Made by a program: the position numbers and the translations under genes. DNA of 64,000 bases from Caprella mutica (Eukaryota > Arthropoda > Malacostraca > Amphipoda > Caprellidae), in NCBI GenBank assembly GCA_947561585.1, contig CANNZV010002344.1:38558-102557 (forward strand), written 5' to 3'. Below, piece after piece: positions 9,399 to 20,200 of this stretch. The notes under the pieces are model-generated. The model saw nothing but the letters and a program-made list of their open reading frames with translations, was not told the DNA's origin and did no database searches. The first letter of the stretch is position 1. Each line of letters opens with the position of its first letter.

Positions 9399-10187
9399 TG
9401 TTAACGGTATATTGGTCTAGAAAAACGAAAAGTTTGATATTTCATTTATATGTTTACTTTGAAGAGTTACAGTAATTAAATTACACATATACTTAATTAT
9501 TATTATTGTATGTCATGAGTATACTATTTATCTGTAAAACGAATAACCATCTGTTGATTGAAACCTTGACTAAATTAGATATCTGTTTTTTGCCTTGCTC
9601 ACATGCATATTTATTCTCTAAAGGAACAACTCCTAAAAGGGCACAAAAACTAGCTGATATATAGAAAGTCTACAAAGACGATCGTAAATTGAATAAGTTT
9701 ATTGTATTTGTCGGACAGTTATGGGAGAGACGTGAGCCTTAACAAGCGCTCGAAATTAGTAAATACACTTTTTGTATTATTTGATTTTAGTTAAAAACAA
9801 CCTCGGCACAATTTCTCTTCCGATTTCCAAATTCCCCGCACCAAGATACGTGTGAAAGTATCTTTATAAAAGGGGCAAGTTCCCTTCATAGGGAGTTCAG
9901 TAATAATCTTCCCTCACCCGTAATTAGTACGAGTCAATCGTCGCCTGTACGCCGTCACTCTGTGCAAACTAAATTGTCAATACTCTGTAACTCTAACATT
10001 TCTTAGTGAATATAAGTGTGTATTGAATTGCGTTTCATTTCTCCTTGCCAGTAGTACTATAGAGAATTAATCAAAAGTCAAAATAAGAATTCCTAAAATA
10101 GTGAATAACACCCAAGAGGGTAGTCAGCTTATTACCCTAAAATATTAATGACTAAAAGACAATAAGTAACCCCAAAGCATTAATACA
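9399..10187 (+). repeat. 3' LTR of retroelement 1 (right end uncertain)
   Basis: It begins TGTTAAC right after the polypurine tract. The end is ambiguous because the partner LTR is outside the window. TAACA at 10106-10110 mirrors TGTTA and would give 712 bp. TAATACA at 10181-10187 abuts the satellite directly and would give 789 bp. I favour 10187 because otherwise 77 bp of unexplained non-satellite DNA is left, and because it makes the region after the start site about 289 bp, close to the rough 295 bp of element 2. A core promoter is visible inside. Confidence 0.8.
9865..9902 (+). promoter_or_regulatory. LTR core promoter of element 1: TATA box plus initiator
   Basis: TATAAA at 9865-9870 is followed by TTCAGT, with the likely start A at 9899, 34 bp after the first T of the TATA box. 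TCAGT matches the arthropod initiator. Element 3 shows the same TATA-to-initiator spacing of 34 bp on the opposite strand, which supports the call. Confidence 0.75.
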
Positions 10188-10552
10188 GCAGAGGATCTAT
10201 CTAAAGCCAATGATCTATCTACAACAAAGGATCTAATTACAGCAGAGGAACTTTATACAGCAAAGGATCAATCTACAACAAAGGATCTATCTACAGCAAA
10301 GTAATCTATCTGCAGTAAGGGATCTATCTACAGCAAAGGATCTATCTACAGCAAAGGATCTATCTACAGCAAGGGATCTATCGACAGTAAAGGATCTATC
10401 TACAACAAAGAATCTATCTACAGCAAAGAATATATGTTCAGAAAAGAATCTATAAACAGCAGAGGATCTATCTACAGCGAAGGATCTATCTACAGTAAAG
10501 GAACTATATACAGCAAATGATCCATCTACAGTAAAGGATCTATCTACGGCAA

Positions 10553-10600
10553 AGAATATAAATATTTATTTATAGCAAAGGATCTTAGATCTATTTACAG
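10553..10600. repeat. AT-rich variant segment used as a higher-order repeat marker
   Basis: AAATATTTATTTATAGC followed by GGATCTTAGATCTATT interrupts the regular 18-mers. Close copies are seen near 11765, 32585, 33790, 45365, 46565, 51245, 52665 and 53873, so it tracks the large repeat units. AAATATTT is a perfect palindrome. Confidence 0.8.
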
Positions 10601-13427
10601 CCAAGAATCTATCTATAATAAATGATCTATCTACTACAAAAGATCTATCCACAACAAAGGATCTATCTACAACAAAGAATCTATCAACAGCAAAGAATCT
10701 ATCTACAGTAAAGGATCTATCTACAGCGAAGGATCTATCTACAGCACAGCATCTATCTACAGTAAAGGATCTATCTACAGCAAGGGATCTATCGACAGTA
10801 AAGGATCTATCTACAGCAAAGGATCCATCTACAGCAAAGGATCTATCTACAGTCAAGGATCTATCTACTGCAAAGGATCTGTCCACAGCAAAGGATCTGT
10901 CCACAGCAAAGGATCTATCTACAGTAAATGAACTATATACAGCAAATGATCCATCTACAGTTAATTATCTATCGACAGCAAAGGATCTATCTACAGCAAA
11001 AGATCTATTAACAGCAAAAGTTATATATTCTGCAAAGGATCTTTCTACAGCAAAGGATCTATCTACAGAAAAGTATCTATCTACAGCAAAGGATCTATCT
11101 AAAGCAAAGGATCTATTTACAGCGAAGAATCGATTTACAGGAAAGGATCTATCTACAGCAAAGGATCTATCTACAGCAAAGGATCTATCTACAGCAAAGG
11201 ATCTATCTACAATCGAGGATTTATCTACTGCAAAGGATCTATCTACAGCAAAGGATCAATTTACAGTTAAGGATCTATCTTAAGCAAAGGATCTATCTAC
11301 AGCAAATGATCTATTTACAGCAAAAGATCTTTCTACAACAGAGGATCTTTCTACATTAAAGGATCTATCTACAGCAAAAGATCTATCTACAGCGAAGTGA
11401 TCTATCTACTGTAAGGGATCTATCTACAGCAAAGAAACTATCTACAGCGAAGTGATCTATCTACTGCAAAAGATCTATCTACAGCAAAGGATCAATTTAC
11501 AGTTAAGGATCTATCTTAAGCAAAGGATCTATCTACAGCAAATGATCTATTTACAGCAGAAGATCTTTCTACAGCAAAGGATCTTTCTACAGCAAAGGAT
11601 CTCTCTACAGCAAAAGATCTATTTGCAGTATGGGATCTATCTACAGCAAACCTTTAATCTACAGTAAAGGATCTATCTATAGAAAAAGATCTATCTACAG
11701 GAAAGGATTCATATACAGAGGAGGATCTATCTACAGCAAAGGATCTATCTACGGCAAAAGACTTATATATTTATTTATAGCAAAGGATCTTAGATCTATT
11801 TACAGCAAATAATCTATCTACGATAAATGATCTATCTACTACAAAAGATCTATCTACAACAAAGGATCTATCTACAACAAAGAATCTATCAACAGCAAAG
11901 AATCTATCTACAGTAAATGAACTATATACAGCAAATGATCCATCTACAGTTAATTATCTATCTACAGCAAAGGATCTATCTACAGAAAAGTATCTATCTA
12001 CAGCATAAGGTCTATCTACAGCAAAGGATTTATCTACAGCAAAGGATCCATCTACAGCAAAGGATCTATCTTCAGCAAAGGATCTTTCTACAGAATAGGA
12101 TCTATCTACAGCGAAGGATCTATCTACAATATGTGATCTATTTACAGCAAAGGATCTATCTACAGCTAAGGATCTATCTACAGCAAATGATCAATCTATA
12201 GCAAAGGATATATCTACAGTAAAGGATCTATCTACAGCATAGGATCTATCTACAGCAAAGGATCTATCTACAGTAAGGGATCTTTTTGCAGCGAAGGATC
12301 AATCTACAGCAAAGGATCTATTTACAGCGAAGAATCGATCTACAGTCAAGGATTTATCTACTGCAAAGGATCTATCTACAGCAAAGGATCAATCTACAGG
12401 AAAGTATCTATCTACAGCAAAGGATCTATCTACAGCAAAGGATTTATCTACAGCAAAGGATCCATCTACAGCAAAGGATCTATCTTCAGCAAAGGATCTT
12501 TCTACAGAATAGGATCTATCTACAGCAAAGGATCTTTCTACAATATGTGCTCTACTTACATCAAAGGATCTATCTACAGCAAAAGATCTATCTACAGCAA
12601 ATGATCAATCTAAAGCAAAAGATATATCTACAGTAATGGAACTCTATACAGCCAAAGGATTCATTTACAGCAAAGGATCTATCTACAACAAATGATCTAT
12701 CTACAGCAAAGGATCTATTTATAGCGGAGAATCTTTCTACAGCAAAGTATCTACTACATCAAAGGATCTATCTTCAGCAAAGGATCTATCTACAGCTAAG
12801 GATCTATCTACAGCAAAGGACATATATACAGTAAGGGATCTATTTACAGCGAAGAATCAATTTACAGCAAAGGATCTATCTACAGCAAAGGATCTATCTA
12901 CAGCATAGGATCTATCTACAGCAAAGGATCTATCTACAGTAAGGGATTTTTTTGCAGCGAAGGATCAATCTACAGCAAGGGATCTATTTAGAGCGAAGCA
13001 TCTATCTACAGCAAAGGATCTATCTACAGCAAGGGATCTATCGACAGTAAAGGATCTATCTACAGCAAAGGATCCATCTACAGCAAAGGATCTATCTACA
13101 GTCAAGGATCTATCTACTGCAAAGGATCTGTCCACAGCAAAGGATCTGTCCACAGCAAAGAATCTATCTACAACAAAGAATCTATCTACAGCAAAGAATA
13201 TATGTTCAGAAAAGAATCTATAAACAGCAGAGGATCTATCCACAGCGAAGGATCTATCTACAGTAAATAAACTATATACAGCAAATGATCCATCTACAGT
13301 TAATTATCTATCAACAGCAAAGGATCTATCTACAGCAAAAGATCTATTAACAGCAAAAGTTCTATATTCTGCAAAGGAGCTATCTACAGCAAAGGATCTA
13401 TCTACAGAAAAGTATCTATCTACAGCA

Positions 13428-13432
13428 AAGGA
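13428..13432. repeat. Target-site duplication, left copy (AAGGA)
   Basis: AAGGA immediately precedes the left LTR. The same five bases follow the right LTR at 24333-24337. Five-base duplications are usual for Ty3/gypsy integrases; classical errantiviruses make four. Confidence 0.93.
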
Positions 13433-14133
13433 TGATAGAACTCTTTCTTTCTAGTTCTATAGGTTCTTTGCCTAAGGTAACTTGCAGAAGTATACTACAA
13501 GTTTCTTTAGTCTTAGGGCCTGAAGAGCCTTATGGTTGAACAGTTAAATAATTGAGATAAGAGAGTAGATAAATGGGGATAAAAAAAACACTTGTAAGAA
13601 ACGAAACATTCACTATTCAATACTGTCGATAAAATTTAGTACAACAAATTTTGAGTCTAAGTAAGAGTTGAGACGAGGGAATTTCTCACGAGAGAACTTG
13701 GTCACAACTAGGAATCCGATTTCACACTCTCCTTCTAGTTAGGTGATAGATCCTTATATACCTTAACTACTCTCCAACCTTCTAGGTACAAGGTTAGGGT
13801 ACGTCAAGGTTTTGAGCTAACTTTGGCGTTTCATTGTGTTAGTAAGGATAACACTAATTGCTTTGTTTTTCTACCGAAAAATCTTGCAGGTAATTAGATG
13901 AATTCTTGCAGGTAATTAGAGGTTTCATTGTGTTAGCAACTAATTACTACTAATTGTCTTGTTTTTCTCGCCTAAACTCTAGCAGATAATTAGACACTCG
14001 CTATCATAAAAACATTTTGTTAACATAGTATAATAGTATAATATTACTGGTATTACTGGTAGTGAAAGTATTATCTACGTGAAGTTCTACTATCTACTTT
14101 AAAGCTGAAGCTTGGTGAAGTTTGGTTGTTACA
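13433..14133 (-). repeat. 3' LTR of retroelement 2 (701 bp)
   Basis: On plus it runs from TGATAGAAC to GTTGTTACA, so in element orientation it is TGTAAC...TATCA. It matches 23632-24332 apart from two substitutions. A TATATAAG box on the minus strand lies at about 13760-13753. I see no clear TCAGT initiator at the expected distance. Confidence 0.96.
13828..14005 (-). repeat. 94-bp imperfect duplication inside U3 of element 2 LTR
   Basis: GTTTCATTGTGTTAG occurs at 13828 and again at 13922. Each copy is followed at similar distances by CTAATTG, TTGTTTTTCT and CAGRTAATTAGA. The same structure is in the other LTR. Enhancer duplications are common in LTR promoters; a regulatory role is inferred. 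Confidence 0.75.
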
Positions 14134-14151
14134 CATTCCCCGCGAAAAATG
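14134..14151 (-). other. Polypurine tract of retroelement 2
   Basis: Reading on minus, CATTTTTCGCGGGGAATG directly precedes the TGTAACAACC start of the 3' LTR. It is purine-rich at its end but interrupted by CGC, and so weaker than in element 1. Confidence 0.7.
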
Positions 14152-14964
14152 AAAAAAAAAATAATAAGCGTTAAGCATAACCTTACTATTTTTTTTTATT
14201 ATCTAAATTATTCCAATATAATTTTCAATGATGTCCTCATCATGTTTACTAGCGAAGCGATAAATACCAGTTAGTTGCAACATCTAAGTTATAAATTCCT
14301 TAAACAACAATGTTTATACTCTTGATTCAAATTGCATAGTAATAGAAAATATGTGTTGTATTTGTGTGTGTTGATGTTCTGTCTTCCATGGTCCTTGCGG
14401 ATGCGCTGCTGGGCGTCTGAGGACTAGTGGAAGGTCACGTCCTTGCAATGTAGGTCGCGTCCTTGCCTTCTGCTGAGGTTCCTCCCAACCAGTTATGTCA
14501 TTGCGATTGGTTACGCTTGTTGTAGTTCGGAGATCGAAAGGTTTACTCAGGAACGTGTGTATGTGTGTATGGAATGAACAAATTAATTAATACATTATAT
14601 AACTTAATCAATTAGTTTAGCTATTTGTGATTGACCTTTAAACTTAGCCTTGGACGAAGAAGGTGTGAGTTAATCACCAACCATTGTCTTCAACGTGGTT
14701 CCATGAATAAAGTTATGCAATACACAAATAACTAAACATGTATTTCATATTTAACCATTTCACATATTACATTCATTATTACAATAGCTATATGTATATT
14801 CAAGAGTTTTGCACATTATATATTTAGCATCAATATTCTTAACCTTATTTAATACTACTTGGTTAGTTCAAACAATCATGATTATATATAAAGCGTAAAG
14901 GATATAGCATAATATAGTATACTTAATATTATTATGTCAACCTTAAGTCTTGGTCAGAACCTGT
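14152..14964 (-). other. 3' untranslated region of retroelement 2
   Basis: About 0.8 kb between the env stop and the polypurine tract, similar in length to that of element 1. It has a more GC-rich patch at about 14375-14545 and is AT-rich elsewhere. I see no gene or strong repeat. Confidence 0.7.
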
Positions 14965-17147
14965 TTAGTAGTTATTATAAGCTTTCAATGGAATTTCAGT
15001 TACACTGTTTTGGGAGTCAGAGAGTGAAGGATATAACTTAGTTTTGGTGTTGGTCCCTATTGTCCTTGACGACTGTTTTGACCTATTAGAGTCTCGTGGC
15101 CTATTTCTAGTACGGTTCCTTATTGTCTTTACCGACTTCTTCACTTTCTTACTTCCTGCTGTTAGTCTCTTACCTACTGAAGATCTGACTGAGCTGGCAC
15201 TGTTTAAACTTTTCAATGATATATTGTCTACGTCATTCCTAATCTTTCCCAATTTGTGTCTCACTCTACGGAAACTGTTTCTCAATGGCAAGGTTAGTGA
15301 GTCTCTAGACGAAAATGTCTTCCCTGTTTCTAAGTCCCTGTCCTGAACTCCTTTCCTTTCTCTATATTTCAGGAAATAAAGAATCAATACCAATAACAAA
15401 TTTATGATTACCAATACTAATAAACTTCCTTGTGTTACTATCGAATATGTTTGTACTTCTTCGATGGTGAGATCCATGTCATCAAAAGGTATTACGAATG
15501 GATTATTGGATGGTAATTCATCTATCAATTCTTTTATAGTTTCATGGACTGTGAAACTTTCATTTATATTTATAATTGGTAAGTCTGTGATATCAAACGG
15601 GTTTTCCCTCTTCTCTGTCACTAAACGTTCAATATCTATTTCATGTCTCAGTTTTGCATGCCATGTTACCTGCTCAGTTTTTATGTCACAGTTAAGTGGC
15701 ACGTAATGTAACCCTAATAAGTTATCTCTCACTATACCTGTTGGACATTCTAACTCAATAGGCATTCTAGTCACAGTGTATATTAGTCGGTTAGTTGTTG
15801 TGCTTTCCAAGTAAAATCCATCTTTTGTTCCTAATTTCTTAAAGTTACAAAGTTGAACTATTGTTTCGACGTCACCTAAAAATGCAGCTAATTCACATGA
15901 ACTGTGATTAAATATCCACGCTGGTTCTGTCGTTCGTAATATATGCGTTTGATTATCTAATGAATATAAGTTTGTCTTGTCTGTACTTATATACTGTTTA
16001 CTATCAAACAAAAACGTGTTCTGAACGATTGGTATGACTAACCTGTTTTCCAACTTCATTGGGTGAGGAGTTAACGTTACTACCTTATATTTCTGTTTAT
16101 ATACTAATGGGATTTGTGCCATGAATTCTAGTCTTCCTAGATTCTTAATAGTTATGTAAGCAAGTAATTGATCTATCGTGAATCTATCTATATTTTCTAT
16201 GGGAAATTCTAACTCTGGATAAAACTTGAGTCCTTCCTCTACCACTGCTCTAATTGTTTTAACGTCTAACATAACGGTATTCAAGTTTCCCGATCTAAGT
16301 AATGTCAATGTATTCTCTGTTATTCGAATGAGCATTATAGCTTGGAGACAAGCCTGTTTCAACTGGTCGAAGTTCCAGTTAAACATCTGTCTACGTTCAC
16401 TATTTTCTAGAGCATTGTTTAAATTTTTCAAGATAACTTTTACATCTCTAATCGAATATGACGTATTCTTAGCTAGCATGTCAATACGGCTATTAGTGAT
16501 ATGAATCTTTTCATCTACTTTTGAGATATTTTCGTTTATAGTTTTAATCTCGTCAGTGTGATCGGTCCCTCCAAATAGAGATCCGACTACTCCTCCCCCT
16601 ATTGCTCCTACTGCTAATCCAACTCCCAGTCCTACAAAAGCTTGTGGGTCATTAGGATTAACTATACCCTGCGGTCTGGCTTTACCTAGATACGAGGCTA
16701 CGTTATTTGGATTGTCATTATTTTCGTTGTCCAACATAGTCCAGGTTTTGTTCAGTCTTTGTTGCAGTTTTCCATAATTTGCGTTTATTTCGTCGTGTAA
16801 ACTATAACACAGCATATTGAAATTTAGATAATCTACAATTTCTATGTAAGACATTTCTATCTTAAAAAGTACAAATGAGATTCTACGAACAAAAAGATCA
16901 TTCTCCTTAACACTACCTAGAACCATCGAACCAAGAAGAGACTCTATGGTTTTGTGTGTTAAATGGAGGTTCAGAATTTTCTGTTTGCACAAATCTGTGA
17001 CGAATTTTAATTGAATTGGAGCTAAAAGTATCACACCTTCCGTCCTGGCCGATCCGTCCCACTGCCAAGCTGACATAGGTACTACGTCTGCCGCCAGGGT
17101 TGCACAACAGACACAGCTGAGCGCGGCGATGGCCTGGGGCGCCCACA
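14965..17147 (-). CDS. env: Envelope-like fusion glycoprotein of retroelement 2
   Basis: About 727 residues from the splice acceptor; the open frame extends a few codons further upstream. Residue numbers count from 17160. It has the same plan as Env of element 1: hydrophobic leader (AIAALSCVCCATLAAD), Gly-rich hydrophobic segment (GLGVGLAVGAIGG then SLFGGTD, about 175-200), a coiled coil, conserved pairs of Cys including ELECPTG, a membrane span at about 576-597 (LLVLVIINLLLVLILYFL), then a basic Ser/Arg tail with GTNT, YPSL and a C-terminal LKAYNNY. There is no in-frame ATG at the head: the frame is entered through GTG codons, as in element 1, and the acceptor lies just before TG at 17147-17146. 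No RxxR site is seen before the hydrophobic segment. The frame is intact. Confidence 0.9.
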
Positions 17148-17160
17148 CTGAAAGGTCCAC
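17146..17160 (-). promoter_or_regulatory. Candidate 3' splice site for env mRNA (element 2)
   Basis: On minus, GGACCTTTCAG ends at 17148 and the exon would begin TGTGGGCG. The phase matches element 1, so a donor exon ending in A would complete an ATG. A pyrimidine stretch (CCTTTC) directly precedes the AG. Confidence 0.6.
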
Positions 17161-17174
17161 ATGTGTTAAATCTA

Positions 17175-17194
17175 GTATATATATATATATATAT
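17175..17194. repeat. (AT)n dinucleotide tract
   Basis: About ten TA/AT units lie in the short pol-env gap of element 2, upstream of the env acceptor. It is a simple microsatellite. Confidence 0.85.
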
Positions 17195-17261
17195 CTTTAT
17201 AGTAACTTACATTCTATTTTCAATACATTATTTCTTATACATTAAATTTACTCCCGTTACA

Positions 17262-20200
17262 TTACCGGGGCCTTAAGTTATACGTTCGCTTCATTTTAGG
17301 CTTGGTTATCGTTTTTACTCCTGTTTCAGCTTCTATCTCTACTTCATCGGGTTTTATTTGTATCGCATGTCTGGCAATTAATTTGTCCGGATGGATCACG
17401 TATGTCTCCGTTGATCCTACTTTTCGTATTTTTATCCGGTTTCCTTGTTTGTCCGCGACAACGAACGGTCCTGTTATTGGCATATCTAGTTTTCGATGAC
17501 TAACTTGTTTTTTCAGATTAGCATATACACGACTGCCTACCGTTATATCTTTGTTTGTTCGATTTTGATTAGTATTTTGCGTCACGGTTGCCTGAATTTT
17601 CTCCAGATGCTTTTTACAATGTTCCCGAATCTGCGTAACTCGCCTTAGTCTAATAGCTAGATCATCTTCACCATAATCTAGACGCGGCGGTACCAACGAC
17701 TCTGTCGGGCTGTCGAACCCAAATAACGCAAAGAAAGGTGTTTCTCCTAACGAAGCGTTATAACTGTTATTGATTGCTAATTGAATGACTGGCATTAGTT
17801 CGTCCCAGTCGTTTACTGCTAGCGTATTCGTATATATCCTAAGCAATTTTGCCGTCTCCCTATTTATTCGTTCTGCTAAACCTTGAGACTGAGGATGATA
17901 CGGAACTATTTCCTTCTTCTTGATGTTATAATACTGGCAGAATTTTGCCATTTTTTCTCCTACATATTCAGGTGCATTGTCGCTTAGCAATACCTCGAAT
18001 GATCCATATTGCGCTATCACCATCCTCAGGGCTTCTAGAATACTGTCTACTTCTTTATTTGGGATTGGCCATAAGACCGTATACCTTGTGCAGTAATCTC
18101 TAAATGATATTATATACCTATTACCCTTCTCCGTGATTGGTAACGGTCCGAGGATATCTGTTGTGACCGCTGAGAACGGTTTTCCTGGAATGGGATATTC
18201 ACCTTGCGGTATGGGTTTCGGGGTGGTTTTCGCTCTCAAGCACGGCTCGCATTGCGCGATAAACCCCTCTATTAGATTAGTTTCCTGTTTGTTGTAGAAA
18301 CTTTTCCGGAACGTCTTCATGGTCCTTCTTTGTCCCTTATGCCCCGCGGTTGTATCGTTATGTACTATACTGAAAGCTTTGTGCATTAGATTGTCGGGTA
18401 TATACGGTACTAGATAAGTATCTGTTAAATGGTGTGCTCGCGTAATTTTACGGACAACGTAAATTATATCTCTTAGTATTTTATACCGCTCTATCTTACC
18501 CGTTGGGTCTATTCTGGTTTCTTTCATGTCTTTTCTTATCCTTTGACACTGTAGATCCTTTTTCTGTCCCTTTCGTAGTTCCAATTCCGTCCAGCTTACC
18601 TTAGGTGGTAGGTATGATTGTAACCCTCCTTCCTCTTGGTCACTGGTTTCGGTTTCCCCGTTCTGGGTTTCTCGTTCCCCGTTCTGGGTTTCTGTTTTCC
18701 CGTTCTGGGTTTCTGTTTTCCCGTTCTGGGTTTCTTCCAATGCATTCATTTTCTCAATCAGTTTTTCATCCAGCGATAACGGTACATCCTCACATTGTTT
18801 CTCGATCTCTACTAGTCTTGATAATACATCTGCAAACAGGTTTTCCTTACCCGGTAGGTATTTTAACTGTATCTTATACTCTTGAGCTAAGAGCATCCAA
18901 CGGTTAATTGCGTGATCCTTCGTTGTTTTGTGGATGATGTTTACCAACGGCTTATGGTCACTGTAAACAGTGACGTTGTAGTGGAGTATCAGTGTCCTGA
19001 ACTGCTCCAACGTAAAAATCAGTGCTAAGGCCTCTCTTTTGGTGGTGGAGTACTGCCTTTGAGCGCTGTTGAGACTCTTCGATACAAAGGAAATAGGGTG
19101 CAGTATCCCCTGTTTGGTTTGCATCAAAACCGCACCTAGACCCCTGTCCGAAGCATCGGTGAAGAGGAACCAGTCTTTTCCGAAGTCAGGAAAAGCTAAT
19201 ACAGGTGGAGAACATAGTTTCTCCTTCAGCGTATCTACTGCCTTCTTTTCTTCCTCTCCCCATTTAAACTTTACTCCCTTCTTAAGGAGCTGATACAAAG
19301 GGTCTGCTATTTGTGCGAACTGTCGCACGAAACGCCTGTAGTAATTGGTTGCTCCAAGGAATGACTGGACGGTTTTCCTTGAAGTTGGGTAGGGTAGATT
19401 TTTCACGCTTCTGATCCTTTCTTCATTCATCTTAAGACCGTCTCGATTTATAGTGTATCCTAGGAATTTGACTTCTGTCGTGAAGAAATCACATTTCTTT
19501 ACTTTAATCTTTAGGTTGACTTCTGCCAACCTTTGTAGTACCTCTTCTAATTTTGATAAATGCGACCCTTCGTCCTCCGAGAAGACCAGGATATCGTCCA
19601 TATACGACAGACATTCCACTCCGATCACTTCATACAGCGCCTCGTTGATCACTCTACTGAAGAACCCGGGTGCCGTGGACAAGCCAAACGGCATACGGGC
19701 ATACTCATACTTAGAGTTACCAACAGTAAAGGCGGTCTTGTATTGATCTCTCGGACAGATTGAAATCTGGTTGTAGGCACTAGCCAAATCAAGAGAAGAC
19801 ATGAACGTCGTATGTTTTATGGACGATATAATTTCTGATATTTTGGGAATTGGGAATTTTAAGGGTACAAGTTTTTTGTTCAATTCCCTGTAGTCAAGAC
19901 AGGGTCTTATGCTTCCATCGGGCTTTTTTACGATCAACATCGGTGCGTTGTAGTTGCTCTTCGACTTGTGAATTATCTTCTCCTTTAATAATTTCTTGAT
20001 TTCCTTGTTGAGTGGTTCCTGCTCTGCCACTGGTATCTGATAAGGTCTTTTGTTGACTATTTCCTCATCCGTAAGTGGAAGTTGCAGTTGCTCTCCTAGG
20101 TAATGGCCTAGAGGCTCTCCTTCCTGCCAACATACCTGTCGGTAGGTGTTGAGTAGCTTCAGCACCCTCGACTTCATCTCCTTATTTGGACATCTTATGT

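Larger units (their letters stand above)
1..10187 (+). mobile_element. Retroelement 1: env-bearing Ty3/gypsy LTR element, 5' LTR outside window
   Basis: Internal order is leader, gag (1258-2460), pol (2461-6264), env (6394-8612), 3' untranslated region, polypurine tract (9386-9398), 3' LTR from 9399. All three reading frames are open, so the element may be recent. No primer-binding site is present at the left edge, so the 5' LTR and primer site lie just outside the window and LTR identity cannot be used for dating. The domain order reverse transcriptase, RNase H, integrase places it in Ty3/gypsy (Metaviridae). The env frame makes it retrovirus-like. It shares gene layout and protein motifs with the elements at 13433-24332 and 54828-64000 but differs in nucleotide sequence, so these are separate families of one lineage. 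Confidence 0.93.
10188..13432. repeat. 18-bp satellite array, left block
   Basis: Tandem copies of the 18-mer GGATCTATCTACAGCAAA with many single-base variants, about 180 units here. It continues past the inserted element at 24333: the sequence left of 13432 joined to that right of 24337 has the same arrangement as intact copies such as 26371-26450. Because 18 is divisible by three, all frames tend to stay open (LQQRIY or SKGSIY on plus, FAVDRS on minus). Frequent stops and length changes argue against coding. Confidence 0.97.

Noticed and set aside
10106..10110. TAACA as the definite end of the element 1 LTR
   Set aside because: It mirrors TGTTA, but choosing it leaves 77 bp of unexplained sequence before the satellite; kept only as an alternative.
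9899..10187. Host promoter or gene near the array edge
   Set aside because: The TATA and initiator belong to the LTR, and satellite follows directly.
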